The position numbers and the translations under genes were made by a program. Source: BPJU01 sp964425225 (GTDB lineage: Bacteria > Planctomycetota > Planctomycetia > Pirellulales > Pirellulaceae). From it: a stretch of 64,000 bases of DNA. The notes beneath the pieces were generated by a model, which worked only from the letters and a program-made list of their open reading frames with translations, was not told the DNA's origin and did not search any database. The stretch is taken from assembly GCA_964425225.1 (NCBI GenBank), contig CAYRMD010000007.1, positions 24,020-88,019 of the forward strand, written 5' to 3'. This document shows, piece after piece, positions 25,618 through 35,253 of the stretch (the stretch's first letter is position 1; every line of letters begins with the position of its first letter).

Positions 25618-26961
25618 ATGCCGCCGCGAAATCTAGCAGCCATTCTGGTTACCTTAGCGCTATCGATCTTCTGCTGGGCAAGTTCCCCGCGACAACACTA
25701 CGCTCGATTACTGGCCGAAGCGATGGAAATCATCACCAATGAGTCGTTGGCTCCCGTAAGACCGCGTCAATTATTCGAGTATGCCATGAGCGGCATAACG
25801 GAGAAACTCGATCCCTATTCGCAATATATTCCGCCATCGCAAATGCAACCGCTGCACGAGAACATCGAGCAACAATTTGGGGGCATTGGACTGATGATAG
25901 AACGCGACCTGCAGCAGGACCGAATCGTGGTGGTCAGTACGGTGGTTGGCGGTCCCGCGCACCGCGCCGGGATCCATGCAGGCGATATTATCGTGGAAGT
26001 CGACGGTCAATCCGTACAAGGTATGCCCTATGACGAGATCCGCGACCGAATCCGTGGGGCACCCGGTACAACCGTGCGACTTACGATTCGTCGCGGTCAG
26101 GATGAACAGCAACGAGTTGTCGTGGTGGAGCGGGCCATCATCGATGTGCCGTCTGTCTTAGGGGATGTGCGCGACACGAATGGCAATTGGTTGTTCACTC
26201 TAGAGAACTATCCGGCGATCGGTTACATTCGAATAACGACTTTCGGTGAGAAAACCGTAGAAGAGCTGCGCCAAGCATTCCAACGACTGCCCTCGGATGT
26301 AGAAGGGGTCATCCTCGATTTGCGGAGCAACGCGGGTGGTCTGTTGTCTGCTGCTGTCGAAACTTGTGACCTATTTTTGGACGAGGGACTAATCGTTACA
26401 ACTCGTGGCAGGCACGGGACCATTCGTGCTACGTATACAGCCACTCGAGGCCATAGTCTGCCCCAAGACGTGCCCGTGGTAGTACTCATCAATCGCTATA
26501 CGGCCAGTGCCGCGGAGATCGTGGCCGCCTGTCTGCAAGACCACGGACGAGCTGCAGTTGTAGGGGAACGGTCCTGGGGAAAAGGTACTGTCCAAAACAT
26601 TTACCCGCTAGAGGGCGGGCACAGCGCATTGAAATTAACCGTCGCTTCGTACTGGCGGCCCAACGGACAGAATATTCATCGCGAACCCAATATGGATGAA
26701 ACCGCTGTTTGGGGAGTGCGGCCCGACCCGGGTTGGGAAGTGCCTCTGAGCGAGGAACAGATCGAACAGTTGGCGCGATTGCGCGCGCGACGCGACGTGC
26801 TCGGCCCCGTCGTATCCACAGGACCAACGATCCCTGCAGGACAAGCCGCGTCCAGCTCGCCGGCGGCAAGTGATTCCACAACGTGGCAGGACCCGCAATT
26901 GCAGAAAGCCGTTGAATACCTGCAGCAACGCAAACATCTGACCCATGTTGAACGAAAATGA
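25618..26961 (+). CDS. Exported carboxyl-terminal processing protease (S41 family)
   Basis: About 447 residues from the ATG at 25618 (MPPRNLAAILVTLALSIFCW), where GGAGA sits eight bases upstream; earlier in-frame starts would hide the signal peptide. The order is signal peptide (about 1-23), an N-terminal helical segment with EKLDPYSQYIPP, a PDZ domain (GGIGLMIERD to RLTIRRG, about 80-165), and the peptidase core. The catalytic Ser is in NRYTASAAEIVA and the Lys in ERSWGKGTVQ, the Ser-Lys dyad of CtpA/Prc. Such enzymes trim or degrade envelope proteins. The chain ends with a low-complexity Ser/Ala linker and a Gln-rich tail. It appears monocistronic. Confidence 0.92.
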   Translation: MPPRNLAAILVTLALSIFCWASSPRQHYARLLAEAMEIITNESLAPVRPRQLFEYAMSGITEKLDPYSQYIPPSQMQPLHENIEQQFGGIGLMIERDLQQDRIVVVSTVVGGPAHRAGIHAGDIIVEVDGQSVQGMPYDEIRDRIRGAPGTTVRLTIRRGQDEQQRVVVVERAIIDVPSVLGDVRDTNGNWLFTLENYPAIGYIRITTFGEKTVEELRQAFQRLPSDVEGVILDLRSNAGGLLSAAVETCDLFLDEGLIVTTRGRHGTIRATYTATRGHSLPQDVPVVVLINRYTASAAEIVAACLQDHGRAAVVGERSWGKGTVQNIYPLEGGHSALKLTVASYWRPNGQNIHREPNMDETAVWGVRPDPGWEVPLSEEQIEQLARLRARRDVLGPVVSTGPTIPAGQAASSSPAASDSTTWQDPQLQKAVEYLQQRKHLTHVERK

Positions 26962-27318
26962 CCAGCGCAAAAAAATCGCACATGTACCTGGCCATAATTG
27001 TGCCCAACCTTCATCGATTCACACGTGCCAAACCGGTGTGAGAGATCCAACCCTCGGTGTTCGATCTATAACAAAAGACGACCGATGCGCCCGATCCACA
27101 TGCTACGAGTAAAAGCGGTCTCGTGGGCACCGGGGCAGGTGACATACTGGCAACAAGAAGCACAGCAAGTCAGTCGCAGTTTTTGCTCAGCTTATGAGTC
27201 CTGCGGGTAGGGCTCACCGACCTAGGCCCAGCACACGTTCCTATCCGGTGGCTTCGATAGATCGGAGCACGGGCAGCGGACGTAAACGTAACGTTTCGGT
27301 TTCACCAGGAGAGTAGCG
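26962..27318. other. Intergenic region without a recognised gene
   Basis: About 355 bp between the protease and a secreted-protein gene. Nothing distinctive is seen except the strong AGGAG just upstream of the next start. Confidence 0.4.
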
Positions 27319-28365
27319 ATGAACGGGAATTGTTGCGCCGTTGCTATAATAACACTTGGCGTGTGGGCATCGGTATTCGGCCAAACACCCTTCGTTGAAC
27401 AGAACACCGAGCGCATTGTTATACGAACGAGCGCAGTTGAAGCAGCCGTCCGCCGCCGGGGCTACGTATCGGGCGTCGAGGCCCAGTCGTTCTTGGATCG
27501 AAGGACCGGTTTTCGCGACCCAGGCTTTGGCCTGGATATCGTGGACTGGTTACTAGAGCCGGGTAGTGATACTGCATATCGCGCGCAGCTCGATCCCGAA
27601 TTGGTCTACTCGTTCGGCAACCTGGTACATGGCCAGCGTGCAAAACGTTCGGTCGAGGGCCCGCAGATTTGCACCAAAGCGGGTTCCTTAAACCCGCGCA
27701 TCGTCGTGGGAGGCGACTTTGTGGCTATTGAGCAGCAGTATCGCTATCACATCGCAGCGCCAGGGCGACAAAGCGGGTCAGTATGGATCCAGCGGTTAGT
27801 TTTCCCCAATGATACTCGTTACTTCATCGCCATGGATGAAATTCAATCTGCCAACTCCAGCGACGCCTTGTTCTTACGAATCGACATGCCTGGCCACATC
27901 AAGCACCGCAATGGAGACACGTTCGACGAAGTCTACCTCAGCTACATAACCTTCACGAACGATAACGGAGGTTATACAGACGGACGGATTCCGGCAGAGG
28001 CGTTTCGCGAAGACTTTCCGCCCGATGCACGCTTCCATTATGTGCGAAACGACGCCCAGTTACCGGAACGCTTTATTCGAGCGTGCAAGCTGCGCGATCC
28101 GCAAACGGGTAACTCGGGACCCTGGCTAGCCGGTATGACCCTCGATTCCGGCGTAGTGTCCGAGGCGTGGTGTCATCAACGAGGTTACGTTTGCATGATT
28201 CAAGAAATTGGCGGTCGTTCGGTCAAACCGGGCGACACATTCGGCGGTGCTTATATTGTCGGCTACTTTGACTCGATTGCCGAAATGCACCAAGTATATG
28301 ACCGATACAAAGGGGCCAACAGCCTGGAAGTCGACCAATCGGGATGGAGGTTATCACGCCGCTGA
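27319..28365 (+). CDS. Secreted protein of unknown function
   Basis: A 348-residue protein with AGGAG at the right distance from its ATG and a signal peptide (MNGNCCAVAIITLGVWASVF, cleavage near residue 22). No family is recognised. The mature chain is rich in aromatic and charged residues with predicted beta-structure. It contains the segments FLDRRTGFRDPGFGLDIVDW, HIAAPGRQSGSVWIQRLVFP, DMPGHIKHRNGDTFDEVYLS and AWCHQRGYVCMIQE. The central residues resemble a beta-sandwich such as carbohydrate-active enzymes or lectins use, but that is only an impression. Metallophosphoesterase follows after 200 bp on the same strand. Confidence 0.75.
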   Translation: MNGNCCAVAIITLGVWASVFGQTPFVEQNTERIVIRTSAVEAAVRRRGYVSGVEAQSFLDRRTGFRDPGFGLDIVDWLLEPGSDTAYRAQLDPELVYSFGNLVHGQRAKRSVEGPQICTKAGSLNPRIVVGGDFVAIEQQYRYHIAAPGRQSGSVWIQRLVFPNDTRYFIAMDEIQSANSSDALFLRIDMPGHIKHRNGDTFDEVYLSYITFTNDNGGYTDGRIPAEAFREDFPPDARFHYVRNDAQLPERFIRACKLRDPQTGNSGPWLAGMTLDSGVVSEAWCHQRGYVCMIQEIGGRSVKPGDTFGGAYIVGYFDSIAEMHQVYDRYKGANSLEVDQSGWRLSRR

Positions 28366-28565
28366 ATCCCGCACCCCAATAAACGATCGTCACGCGACAC
28401 GTTGTGCGAAGGGGTCAGGATCTGTAAAATGAGTTCGCGGATTACTATCACCACGGGGTAACGTGCGGGTTGTAACCAACCGCGACCATCTCGAGTGTGT
28501 TGTTTTCCGTATCGCTCTCGCCGAACCGGCGCTCTTTCATTACCAGTGCCATCAGAAGGAGTTGA

Positions 28566-29480
28566 ATGATGCCGGGCATTTGGGACTGTAGACCCACGCG
28601 GCGTTCCGTGTTGCGGTTCCTGGGAACCGCCGTAGCCGGCACCTGGATGTATGGTAGGGTGCACTATGCCCGCGGAGGCCAAGCGTTTGCGGACTCCTCG
28701 AAATTACATGCTGCGTTATTAACTGATACGCACATACTGGGGCATCCCCAGGACGAATATCGTGGATTTCGCCCGGTCGAGAATCTTTCGCGTGCGGTAA
28801 GCGAGATTCTTGCGGCCAGGCCGGAATTGGCCTTATTAAGTGGCGATGCTGCTCGGCGCGATGGACAGCCAGGCGACTACCGCCAGTTGCGACGCATTAC
28901 AGCTCCGCTAGCCGAACTATGCCCGATCGTTATCGGACTTGGAAACCACGATAACCGCGACAATTTTTTTGCCGTGTTTCCTGCCGAGGAACGTCACGGT
29001 AGTCAGTCTGTGCCTGGCAAGCACGTAGCCCTGGTCGAGCATCCGGTGGTTCGCATTGTTATGCTCGATTCGTTGCTGTATGTAGATAAACAAGCCGGTC
29101 TTCTAGGAAAAGCGCAACGCACATGGCTGGAAGCGATGCTTCCAAAGTGGGCCGACCGCCCCGTGGTTTTCTTTGTCCATCATACGCTGGATGACAACGA
29201 TTTCGATCTATTGGATAGCGATAAACTTTTCGCTCTTTTAGCGCCCCATCGGCACGCTAAGGCAATCTTTTTTGGTCATTCGCACCGCTACAGGATTGAG
29301 CGTAGACAGGCACTTCAGTTAGTGAACCTGCCCGCGTGTGGCTACAATTTTGCAGACAGTGAACCGGTGGGCTGGGTCGATGCTTGGTTTGATAGGGAAG
29401 GAGTGACGCTCGCGCTTCATGCCTTGGGAGGCAACCGAGTGCAAGATGGTAAAACCTTGCGCGTGGATTGGGCGGGCTAA
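28566..29480 (+). CDS. Exported calcineurin-like metallophosphoesterase
   Basis: A 304-residue protein preceded by AAGGAG. A twin-arginine-like leader (TRRSVLRFLGTAVAG) suggests Tat export. All metal-binding blocks of the calcineurin-like fold are present in order: DTH (LLTDTHILG), GD (LLSGDAARRDG), GNHD (GLGNHDNRDN), HH (FFVHHTLDD) and GHSHR (IFFGHSHRYR). It should hydrolyse a phosphomonoester or diester outside the cytoplasm; the substrate cannot be told. Length and order match the cyclic-nucleotide phosphodiesterase CpdA-like group. No partner gene is close; a repeat-bearing gap follows. Confidence 0.9.
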   Translation: MMPGIWDCRPTRRSVLRFLGTAVAGTWMYGRVHYARGGQAFADSSKLHAALLTDTHILGHPQDEYRGFRPVENLSRAVSEILAARPELALLSGDAARRDGQPGDYRQLRRITAPLAELCPIVIGLGNHDNRDNFFAVFPAEERHGSQSVPGKHVALVEHPVVRIVMLDSLLYVDKQAGLLGKAQRTWLEAMLPKWADRPVVFFVHHTLDDNDFDLLDSDKLFALLAPHRHAKAIFFGHSHRYRIERRQALQLVNLPACGYNFADSEPVGWVDAWFDREGVTLALHALGGNRVQDGKTLRVDWAG

Positions 29481-29871
29481 ACATCGGCTCTCGCGCTGAT
29501 CATGGGCGCGTCACGTTAGTAGGTGAAGAGTTTTTTAACGCAGAGGCGCAGAGGAAAGAACAAGTAGGCTGCCAACACTCGCTGCAGGTTGGGAAAGACC
29601 CAATTTTGCTCAGGGCCTCTACCTAGGACCCCAGTGATGATAATGCCACGGCTCGGGTTAGCTAGTGTCACCAAAATCGCGAGGGTTGTGCGGGAAATCC
29701 CGGACCCAGCCGCTACCGGATCTTGCCAAGTGTCTGTTGTACTCGGCCTTTGTTCGTTTGCGTCACATCCTCACGTTCATCAAATGGCAAATGCCGAACA
29801 CGCATCACACCGGAGTACACAGCGCGAACACCTAACCACGATTAAGACATGCACACACGCTGATTGCTCGA
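29481..29871. other. Convergent intergenic region with a TTAACGC element
   Basis: About 390 bp between the ends of two convergent genes. The sole recognised element is the repeat at 29534-29558. Overlapping frames in this gap have no protein-like features. Confidence 0.5.
29534..29558 (+). repeat. TTAACGC dispersed element (near-consensus copy)
   Basis: TTTAACGCAGAGGCGCAGAG then GAAAG. This is the cleanest single copy and is used here as the reference for the family. It lies about 55 bp after the metallophosphoesterase stop codon. Confidence 0.75.
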
Positions 29872-31452
29872 TTAGCCGCGCTGCCAACCACCATCGATCC
29901 ACCGCCAGATCTGATCGTGGGGAGCGGTGTCCCACAGGTCACGCGGTAAGCGCTCCTGGCGAACATTGTCGTAGCAGTGCAGCACGGCAAACCGGCGAAG
30001 CGATGCTGGAATTCCCACCGCAGTGAATCCGGGGTGACCTGTCGCTGGATACGGGCCGCCGTGGTTCATCGCTGCCGTAACGGCGACACCAGTCGGCATC
30101 TTGTCGTTGAGCAGCCGCCCAACTCGTTGCCGCAACAACGGCTCGATCTGAGCGTAGACGTCGTCATCGGCACCGTGGGTTGCCGAATAGATCGACCCGG
30201 TTAGATTGCCCTCTAGATGGCAAATGGCTGCTTGAAGTTCATCGACATTCTCGGCCAGAACCAACAACGACGCGTTGCCAAATGCCTCGGTTTGCAAATC
30301 TTCCGGCCGCTCGCAGAATTGTCGAGCACTTACCCGTAGCAGCGTGTTCGCAAAGCGAAAACCTGGTCCTTCCAGAACGTGGCCACCAAGCAACAATTCC
30401 GCACCGGCGGCTCGGAGCCGCGCAATGCTGTCTTCCAGAGACTTCAATACTCCAGCCGACAGCAAGTAACCCACCGGTGCTTCTCGGAACCGATCGATCA
30501 CGTGGCCGGTAAAACGATCTGTTTCTGGACTTTCCAATAAGAAAATCAAACCAGGATTGGTGCAGAACTGACCGGTACCCAACAGACAACTTGTGGTGAA
30601 CTCGGCCGCAATTGGTTCACAACGTTCGCGGAGCGCCCCGGGGAGAATTACCACCGGATTAATGCTGGACAATTCGAGGTATATCGGTTTGCCCGCTGCA
30701 TCGGCAGCCGCTTTGAGTGCAAGCCCGGACGCGCGACTCCCGGTATAACCTGTTGCCCCTAACCGTCGGTCTGCCACTAAACGCAAACCGTCTTCATGTC
30801 GCAGCCGATATAACAACTGCACACCGTGGCTAGGAAATCCGGTTCGGTGAGCAGCGTCCAATGCCAGTTCGGCGAATGCCTGCGTTGTGTGAGGATGTGA
30901 GCCGTGTGCTTTGGCAATCACCGGATTGCCCGCAGCGATGGCTGCTGCGAAATCACCACCGGAGACACTTCCGAAGGCCAACGGAAAGTTGTTCGGCCCA
31001 AACACGCATACCGGACCAATTGGTGCGTAATGAGACCGGATGTTAAGCTTCGTGTCGATTGTCGGTAACGCCCAAGAACCCTCGCGTGTTGCCGAGGCCG
31101 CCTGACGGAGTTGGTTCGTGGTCCGCGGTAGTTCTACCTCCAGGAGGCGAGGCCGGACCGGCAAGGCGGTTTCCCGATGAGCCAGCTCGACGATCGCCGC
31201 GGCGTTTTCGTCTATTAAGTCGGCGTACACCTCGAGAAATCGCGCGCGCAACTCTGCCGGCAAGCGACGCAATTGCTCAGCCGCGTCCTCTGCCGCCTCC
31301 AGAGCTTCATCGCAGTCGACCCAGTCACTGATCGGATACGTTTCTGGCAGCGGTTCTCCGGTTGTGGGATTGACTGCCTGAAAGGCACCAATGGCTCGAG
31401 CTGCCCGCCATTGCCCTGCCAACAACACCGGTTGCAATGATGCACTTGCCAT
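29872..31452 (-). CDS. Aldehyde dehydrogenase, probable 2,5-dioxovalerate (alpha-ketoglutaric semialdehyde) dehydrogenase
   Basis: A 526-residue protein starting at the ATG at 31452 with AAGGAG eight bases upstream. ALDH motifs: YAPIGPVCVFGPNNFPLAFG (NAD(P) site), FTGS-like GYTGSRASG, general-base Glu in YLELSSINPV and nucleophile Cys in GTGQFCTNPG. The GPNNFPLAF and ELSSINPV forms are those of the ketoglutaric semialdehyde dehydrogenase branch, which oxidises 2,5-dioxopentanoate to 2-oxoglutarate. The start is 12 bp after the FAH-family dehydratase gene, which would supply exactly that substrate in oxidative pentose or aldarate breakdown. Substrate assignment rests on this context. Confidence 0.88.
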   Translation of the reverse strand: MASASLQPVLLAGQWRAARAIGAFQAVNPTTGEPLPETYPISDWVDCDEALEAAEDAAEQLRRLPAELRARFLEVYADLIDENAAAIVELAHRETALPVRPRLLEVELPRTTNQLRQAASATREGSWALPTIDTKLNIRSHYAPIGPVCVFGPNNFPLAFGSVSGGDFAAAIAAGNPVIAKAHGSHPHTTQAFAELALDAAHRTGFPSHGVQLLYRLRHEDGLRLVADRRLGATGYTGSRASGLALKAAADAAGKPIYLELSSINPVVILPGALRERCEPIAAEFTTSCLLGTGQFCTNPGLIFLLESPETDRFTGHVIDRFREAPVGYLLSAGVLKSLEDSIARLRAAGAELLLGGHVLEGPGFRFANTLLRVSARQFCERPEDLQTEAFGNASLLVLAENVDELQAAICHLEGNLTGSIYSATHGADDDVYAQIEPLLRQRVGRLLNDKMPTGVAVTAAMNHGGPYPATGHPGFTAVGIPASLRRFAVLHCYDNVRQERLPRDLWDTAPHDQIWRWIDGGWQRG

Positions 31453-31464
31453 TGCACGCGCTCC

Positions 31465-32331
31465 TTACCGTTTCGTGCTCTGGATCACAGGATTGGCCAA
31501 CTCCCCAATACCGTCGATACGAATGCGAATCCAGTCTCCTGGTTGCAATGTAAAATTGCTGTCCGGAACGATACCCGTGCCGGTTAGCAGAAACGCGCCA
31601 TGAGGGAAACTGTTATCCCGGACTAGCCATCCGATCAGCTCCGAAAAGGATCGAGCCATTTCGCGAATCGACGTGCCGCCACTAAAGACAGTCCTTCCTT
31701 CACGTTCGATTACCATTTGGATTGTGATCTGCTCGGCCGGCGGCATGGCGTCGGCCAACGTAATGCACGGTCCCAGACCACAACATTGGTTGTAGACCTT
31801 GGCTTGCGGCAGATAGAGCGGGTTTTCTCCCTCGATATCCCGCGAACTCATGTCATTGCCGATCGTAAAACCGATTAATTCGTGGCGGGAGTTCAGCACC
31901 AGTGCGAGCTCAGGTTCCGGAACGTTCCACTGTGAGTCGCTCCGGATGCGGAGCGGTTGCAGGTGCCCGGCAACTCGATGCGGTGTCGCCTTGAAGAACA
32001 GTTCTGGACGAGGCGACTGGTAGACGCGGTCATAACACGAAGCCGCTGCTGTTGATTCTTCCATGCGTGCTGTTCGACTCCGCTTATAGGTCACTCCGGC
32101 AGCCCATACTTCTTGCTGATCGATGGGAGGCTCCCATTCGATGCTTGGAATCAAAACAGCAGCATCAGGGCGCTGCCAGCGCTTGACGCATTCTCGAGGC
32201 TCAGCGGCCTCCAACACTTGGTTCAGCGGCACGGCGCGACCCTGTTCGTCGACCAACGGCCAAATCTGGTCGCCTTGCCAGACACCTGCTTGCGGCGGAC
32301 CCCCGGCATGTCGAAACCGAATGAGTTTCAT
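31465..32331 (-). CDS. FAH-family protein, probable 2-keto-3-deoxy-arabinonate/xylonate dehydratase
   Basis: A 288-residue protein from the ATG at 32331 (MKLIRFRHAGGPPQAGVW); an upstream extension is not conserved. The fumarylacetoacetate-hydrolase fold is recognised by VWAAGVTYKRSR, ELFFKATPHR, the metal-binding EPELALVL and IGNDMSSRDIEGENPLYLPQ (the hallmark D-x-S-x-R-D region), and the C-terminal LQPGDWIRIRIDGIGEL. Paralogues with the ELFFKATP form dehydrate 2-keto-3-deoxy-pentonates to 2,5-dioxopentanoate, as in Sulfolobus arabinose breakdown. The dehydrogenase that would consume this product starts 12 bp downstream. No pentose dehydrogenase or pentonate dehydratase is in the window. Confidence 0.85.
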   Translation of the reverse strand: MKLIRFRHAGGPPQAGVWQGDQIWPLVDEQGRAVPLNQVLEAAEPRECVKRWQRPDAAVLIPSIEWEPPIDQQEVWAAGVTYKRSRTARMEESTAAASCYDRVYQSPRPELFFKATPHRVAGHLQPLRIRSDSQWNVPEPELALVLNSRHELIGFTIGNDMSSRDIEGENPLYLPQAKVYNQCCGLGPCITLADAMPPAEQITIQMVIEREGRTVFSGGTSIREMARSFSELIGWLVRDNSFPHGAFLLTGTGIVPDSNFTLQPGDWIRIRIDGIGELANPVIQSTKR

Positions 32332-32380
32332 ACGTGGCGTGATCCCTGTTGGTTTGCAGTGCGTACCAGCACAACGCGAT

Positions 32381-33448
32381 TCATGACGGCAAGACCTCGT
32401 GTAACTTCCGGACCCAGTTGCCATGCAGGACCAGGCGGATGTCTTCGGGCGAGAAGCCGCGTGAGGCAAGCAGAGTTTCTAGACGCGCCAGGTCCGCAAT
32501 GCTGTTGAGATCCCGCGGGCATTGCTCGCGACCATATCCGCCATCCAAATCCGAGCCGATTCCGGCATGACGCGCATTACCCGCTAACTGACATACATGA
32601 TCAATATGCTCGACGACCGTCTGGACCGTCACGTTGGCTTCTTGCGGCGTGGTCACACCTTTTTTCCAACCAGGCCAGAGCATCCACGCGTCGAAGGCGG
32701 CACCAATTACGGCGTCGCGTTCGATAAGAGCCCGGATTTGCCGATCGTCGAACTGGCGCCCATCCGGGACCAGGGTGCGGCAGTTGGAATGACTTGCCCA
32801 CACCGGTCCATCGAAAAGCTCCAGCGCCTCCCAAAAACCACGGTCCGTCAGGTGGGTAACATCGAGGACCATACCCAAACGGCGCATCTCCTGGAGTAGT
32901 TGGCGCCCCAAGCGAGTAAGCCCTCCTTGGGCACCGGTACCCGGCGCATAGCGGCCTGCTCCATAATGTGCCGGCCCGACAGCTCGTAAGCCCTGTGCAT
33001 AAGAACGCTCAAGATAGGCGGGAGTAACGAGCGAGTCGGCACCTTCCAGACTCAATACGTATCCGATCGGAGCGTCACTGGGAGGATTGTGCCACAGCTT
33101 GACCATTCGCTCCAATCCGGCTCGATCCACGATCTGCACTAAGTGACCGGCTTCCTCCATTGCGCGATACCAGGCTAACTGCGCCTGGGTTACTGCCCAA
33201 GCAATTTCCGGGCTGTGCCAGCCTGGTAAGGGATTGCCCGGCCCCACATAGCGAGCGATTTGCGTGGCGATGCACAGCCCCACTTGGCCGCGGCGCATTT
33301 CATCGAAGGTCACCACACCACGACCGCGATCCTTTCGATCGGTTTTCCCGGCCTCGCGACGGCGCACGACCTGTAACGGTTGCGTAAGATCGCGGTTCCA
33401 CTCGATCGCGTTCATCGCCAAGTCAAGATGCGCATCAAAAATCAGCAT
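32381..33448 (-). CDS. Membrane-dipeptidase-type (M19) peptidase
   Basis: A 355-residue protein starting at the ATG at 33448 (MLIFDAHLDLAMNAIEWNRD), with GAGGG eight bases upstream. M19 zinc ligands can be seen: the HxD of FDAHLDLAMN, the bridging Glu in LSLEGADSLV, and His residues in VTHLTDRGF and ASHSNCRTL. GIGSDLDGGYG near the C-terminus is also diagnostic. There is no signal peptide, so it is probably cytoplasmic. Family members cleave dipeptides, often with a D-residue; the substrate is unknown. It lies 74 bp after the sulfite reductase gene and 49 bp before the dehydratase gene on the same strand, so it is possibly cotranscribed with both. Confidence 0.9.
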   Translation of the reverse strand: MLIFDAHLDLAMNAIEWNRDLTQPLQVVRRREAGKTDRKDRGRGVVTFDEMRRGQVGLCIATQIARYVGPGNPLPGWHSPEIAWAVTQAQLAWYRAMEEAGHLVQIVDRAGLERMVKLWHNPPSDAPIGYVLSLEGADSLVTPAYLERSYAQGLRAVGPAHYGAGRYAPGTGAQGGLTRLGRQLLQEMRRLGMVLDVTHLTDRGFWEALELFDGPVWASHSNCRTLVPDGRQFDDRQIRALIERDAVIGAAFDAWMLWPGWKKGVTTPQEANVTVQTVVEHIDHVCQLAGNARHAGIGSDLDGGYGREQCPRDLNSIADLARLETLLASRGFSPEDIRLVLHGNWVRKLHEVLPS

Positions 33449-33522
33449 GGCTTGAGCCCTCAGCCACCGCAAAAAGGGACCTACTCCCCGATGCTCACAC
33501 CAGAGGACGGCGTGGGAATAGA

Positions 33523-35253
33523 TTACGGCCTTTGGCCGGCACCCACTGTCTGAAACGCTTCGGCCTTTTGCCGCAAAGCCTCTGGACCACAACGGTGACA
33601 GAATTCCCCAAACGACTCGCCCGGCTGGCGTGCCTCACGAAAGTATAACAACAGCGGAACAATCGTGGGCACGACCTCTTCCAGGGGAACCAGATCCTTA
33701 TAAAGAAAATTGAGCCGGTCTCCCAAGAGGCGTCCGCCAACGTAGATGGCGTATCGATTCCGAGCACGACCCACCAAACCAATGTCGCAGTTATAGGGAC
33801 GAGCACACCCGTTGGGACAACCGGTCATACGCACCGTCATGCGTTCGTCGGCAAGTCCCAACCGCTCTAAAGCCTGCTCCAGCTCGTCGATCACTTGAGG
33901 CAGGACCCGTTCGGACTCCGTGATCGATAAGTTGCACGTTGGCCACGCCGTGCATGCCATAGACCAGCGGCGTACCTGCGAGATTTCCTCCGACAGTGGT
34001 ACCCCGTGCGACCGTAGAATCCGCACGAGTTCTCCTTTTTGATCCGGCTGAATGTCGGCAAACAGAATGCTTTGATGAGGTGTCAGGCGGATGGTGGGAC
34101 GGAGCGTTCGGCAGATTTCGCGAATGGCGCTTTTTAACTGCACCGTATCTGTGTCCTTGATGCGGCCATTCTCGACATTCAAACCATAGAACCACCGGCC
34201 GTCGCCCTGTTCATACCACCCGATGTGATCGTCAAAGTCTCGTACCCGCGCAGGGTGCGGTGGCGCGAGCGATTGACCATAATATTCCGCTACTTTCGCC
34301 CGAAATGCCTCCATCCCCCAATCGTGTAGAACATATTTTAGCCTGGCCCGTTTTCGGTCCTGACGATTGCCAAAATCACGGTAGACTCTCACCACCGCCT
34401 CGGCCACCACCACAACCTCACTTGGCTCGACAAATGCCAGCGCTTGGCCCAAGGCCGGAAAGGTGTTCTTGTTCGAAGGAGTAACCCCTTGACCGCCTCC
34501 GACAAAAACGTTGTAGCCAATCACCTCGCCTGCCTCGACCACCGCCACGAATCCAAGATCATCCGTCAGCACGTCGACACAATTGTCGTCTGGCAGAGCG
34601 ATAGCCATTTTGAACTTGCGAGGCAAATACTGCCGACCATAAATCGGTTCGACTTTTTCAGGCGGGACCTCCTCAGCACCCAGCGACAGCTTCTCTGAGT
34701 GACCGGTTTGCACGTCGGTAAGCCAGATCTCACCGTAGGCTGGTGTACGGGGGGCAAAATACCTGGCTAATTCGTCAGATAATGCCTCGATGGTCGCATG
34801 AACCCTTGTTTTAAAAGGTGCCGGGCAGCACATCACGTTGCGATTGACATCGCCACAGGCGCCGAGCGTGGTAAGATGCACCTGGTTGATCCGATGGATC
34901 GCTTCCCACAAATTTCGCTTAAGCACGCCGTGTAATTGAAGCCCCTGTCGGCTCGTAATACGCAACGTCGTATTGCCGACCTGGTCGCACAAATCCAATT
35001 CCGCCAAGAGCTGCTCGGCGGTTAAACGACCACCGGGGATTTTGGTGCGCACCATGAAAATGTAATAACGCTCTTGACCTGAGCGACGATCCCGATCGTC
35101 TTCCTGGTACGATCCGTGAAACTTTAAAATCCCAGCACTGAATTCCGAGAAGTGATCGGTCGGTTCGCGTAGCTCATCAGCGAGCGTGGCGCGCAAGTAT
35201 CGGCTGGCGATCTTACTGAGTTCGACTTTCGAAAGGCCATCGTGCTCGGCCAT
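33523..35253 (-). CDS. Sulfite reductase hemoprotein (siroheme, 4Fe-4S; probably ferredoxin-dependent)
   Basis: A 576-residue protein starting at the ATG at 35253 with GGGGAG upstream. It has the duplicated ferrodoxin-like/siroheme domain layout: N-terminal half with LRITSRQGLQLHGV and GDVNRNVMCCPAP, C-terminal half with RLTPHQSILFADI. The 4Fe-4S/siroheme Cys residues are in MACTAWPTCNLSITESER and RMTGCPNGCARPYNCDIGLVG. GCPNGC, rather than GCPNSC, favours sulfite over nitrite reductase. It makes sulfide from sulfite in assimilation. No flavoprotein subunit is nearby, so ferredoxin is the likely donor, and a dicluster ferredoxin gene lies at 62 kb. The gene heads the minus-strand block. Confidence 0.93.
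   Translation of the reverse strand: MAEHDGLSKVELSKIASRYLRATLADELREPTDHFSEFSAGILKFHGSYQEDDRDRRSGQERYYIFMVRTKIPGGRLTAEQLLAELDLCDQVGNTTLRITSRQGLQLHGVLKRNLWEAIHRINQVHLTTLGACGDVNRNVMCCPAPFKTRVHATIEALSDELARYFAPRTPAYGEIWLTDVQTGHSEKLSLGAEEVPPEKVEPIYGRQYLPRKFKMAIALPDDNCVDVLTDDLGFVAVVEAGEVIGYNVFVGGGQGVTPSNKNTFPALGQALAFVEPSEVVVVAEAVVRVYRDFGNRQDRKRARLKYVLHDWGMEAFRAKVAEYYGQSLAPPHPARVRDFDDHIGWYEQGDGRWFYGLNVENGRIKDTDTVQLKSAIREICRTLRPTIRLTPHQSILFADIQPDQKGELVRILRSHGVPLSEEISQVRRWSMACTAWPTCNLSITESERVLPQVIDELEQALERLGLADERMTVRMTGCPNGCARPYNCDIGLVGRARNRYAIYVGGRLLGDRLNFLYKDLVPLEEVVPTIVPLLLYFREARQPGESFGEFCHRCGPEALRQKAEAFQTVGAGQRP

Noticed and set aside
33523..35253. Nitrite reductase NirA
   Set aside because: The cluster motif is GCPNGC rather than GCPNSC, which favours sulfite reductase, and no nitrate assimilation genes are near.
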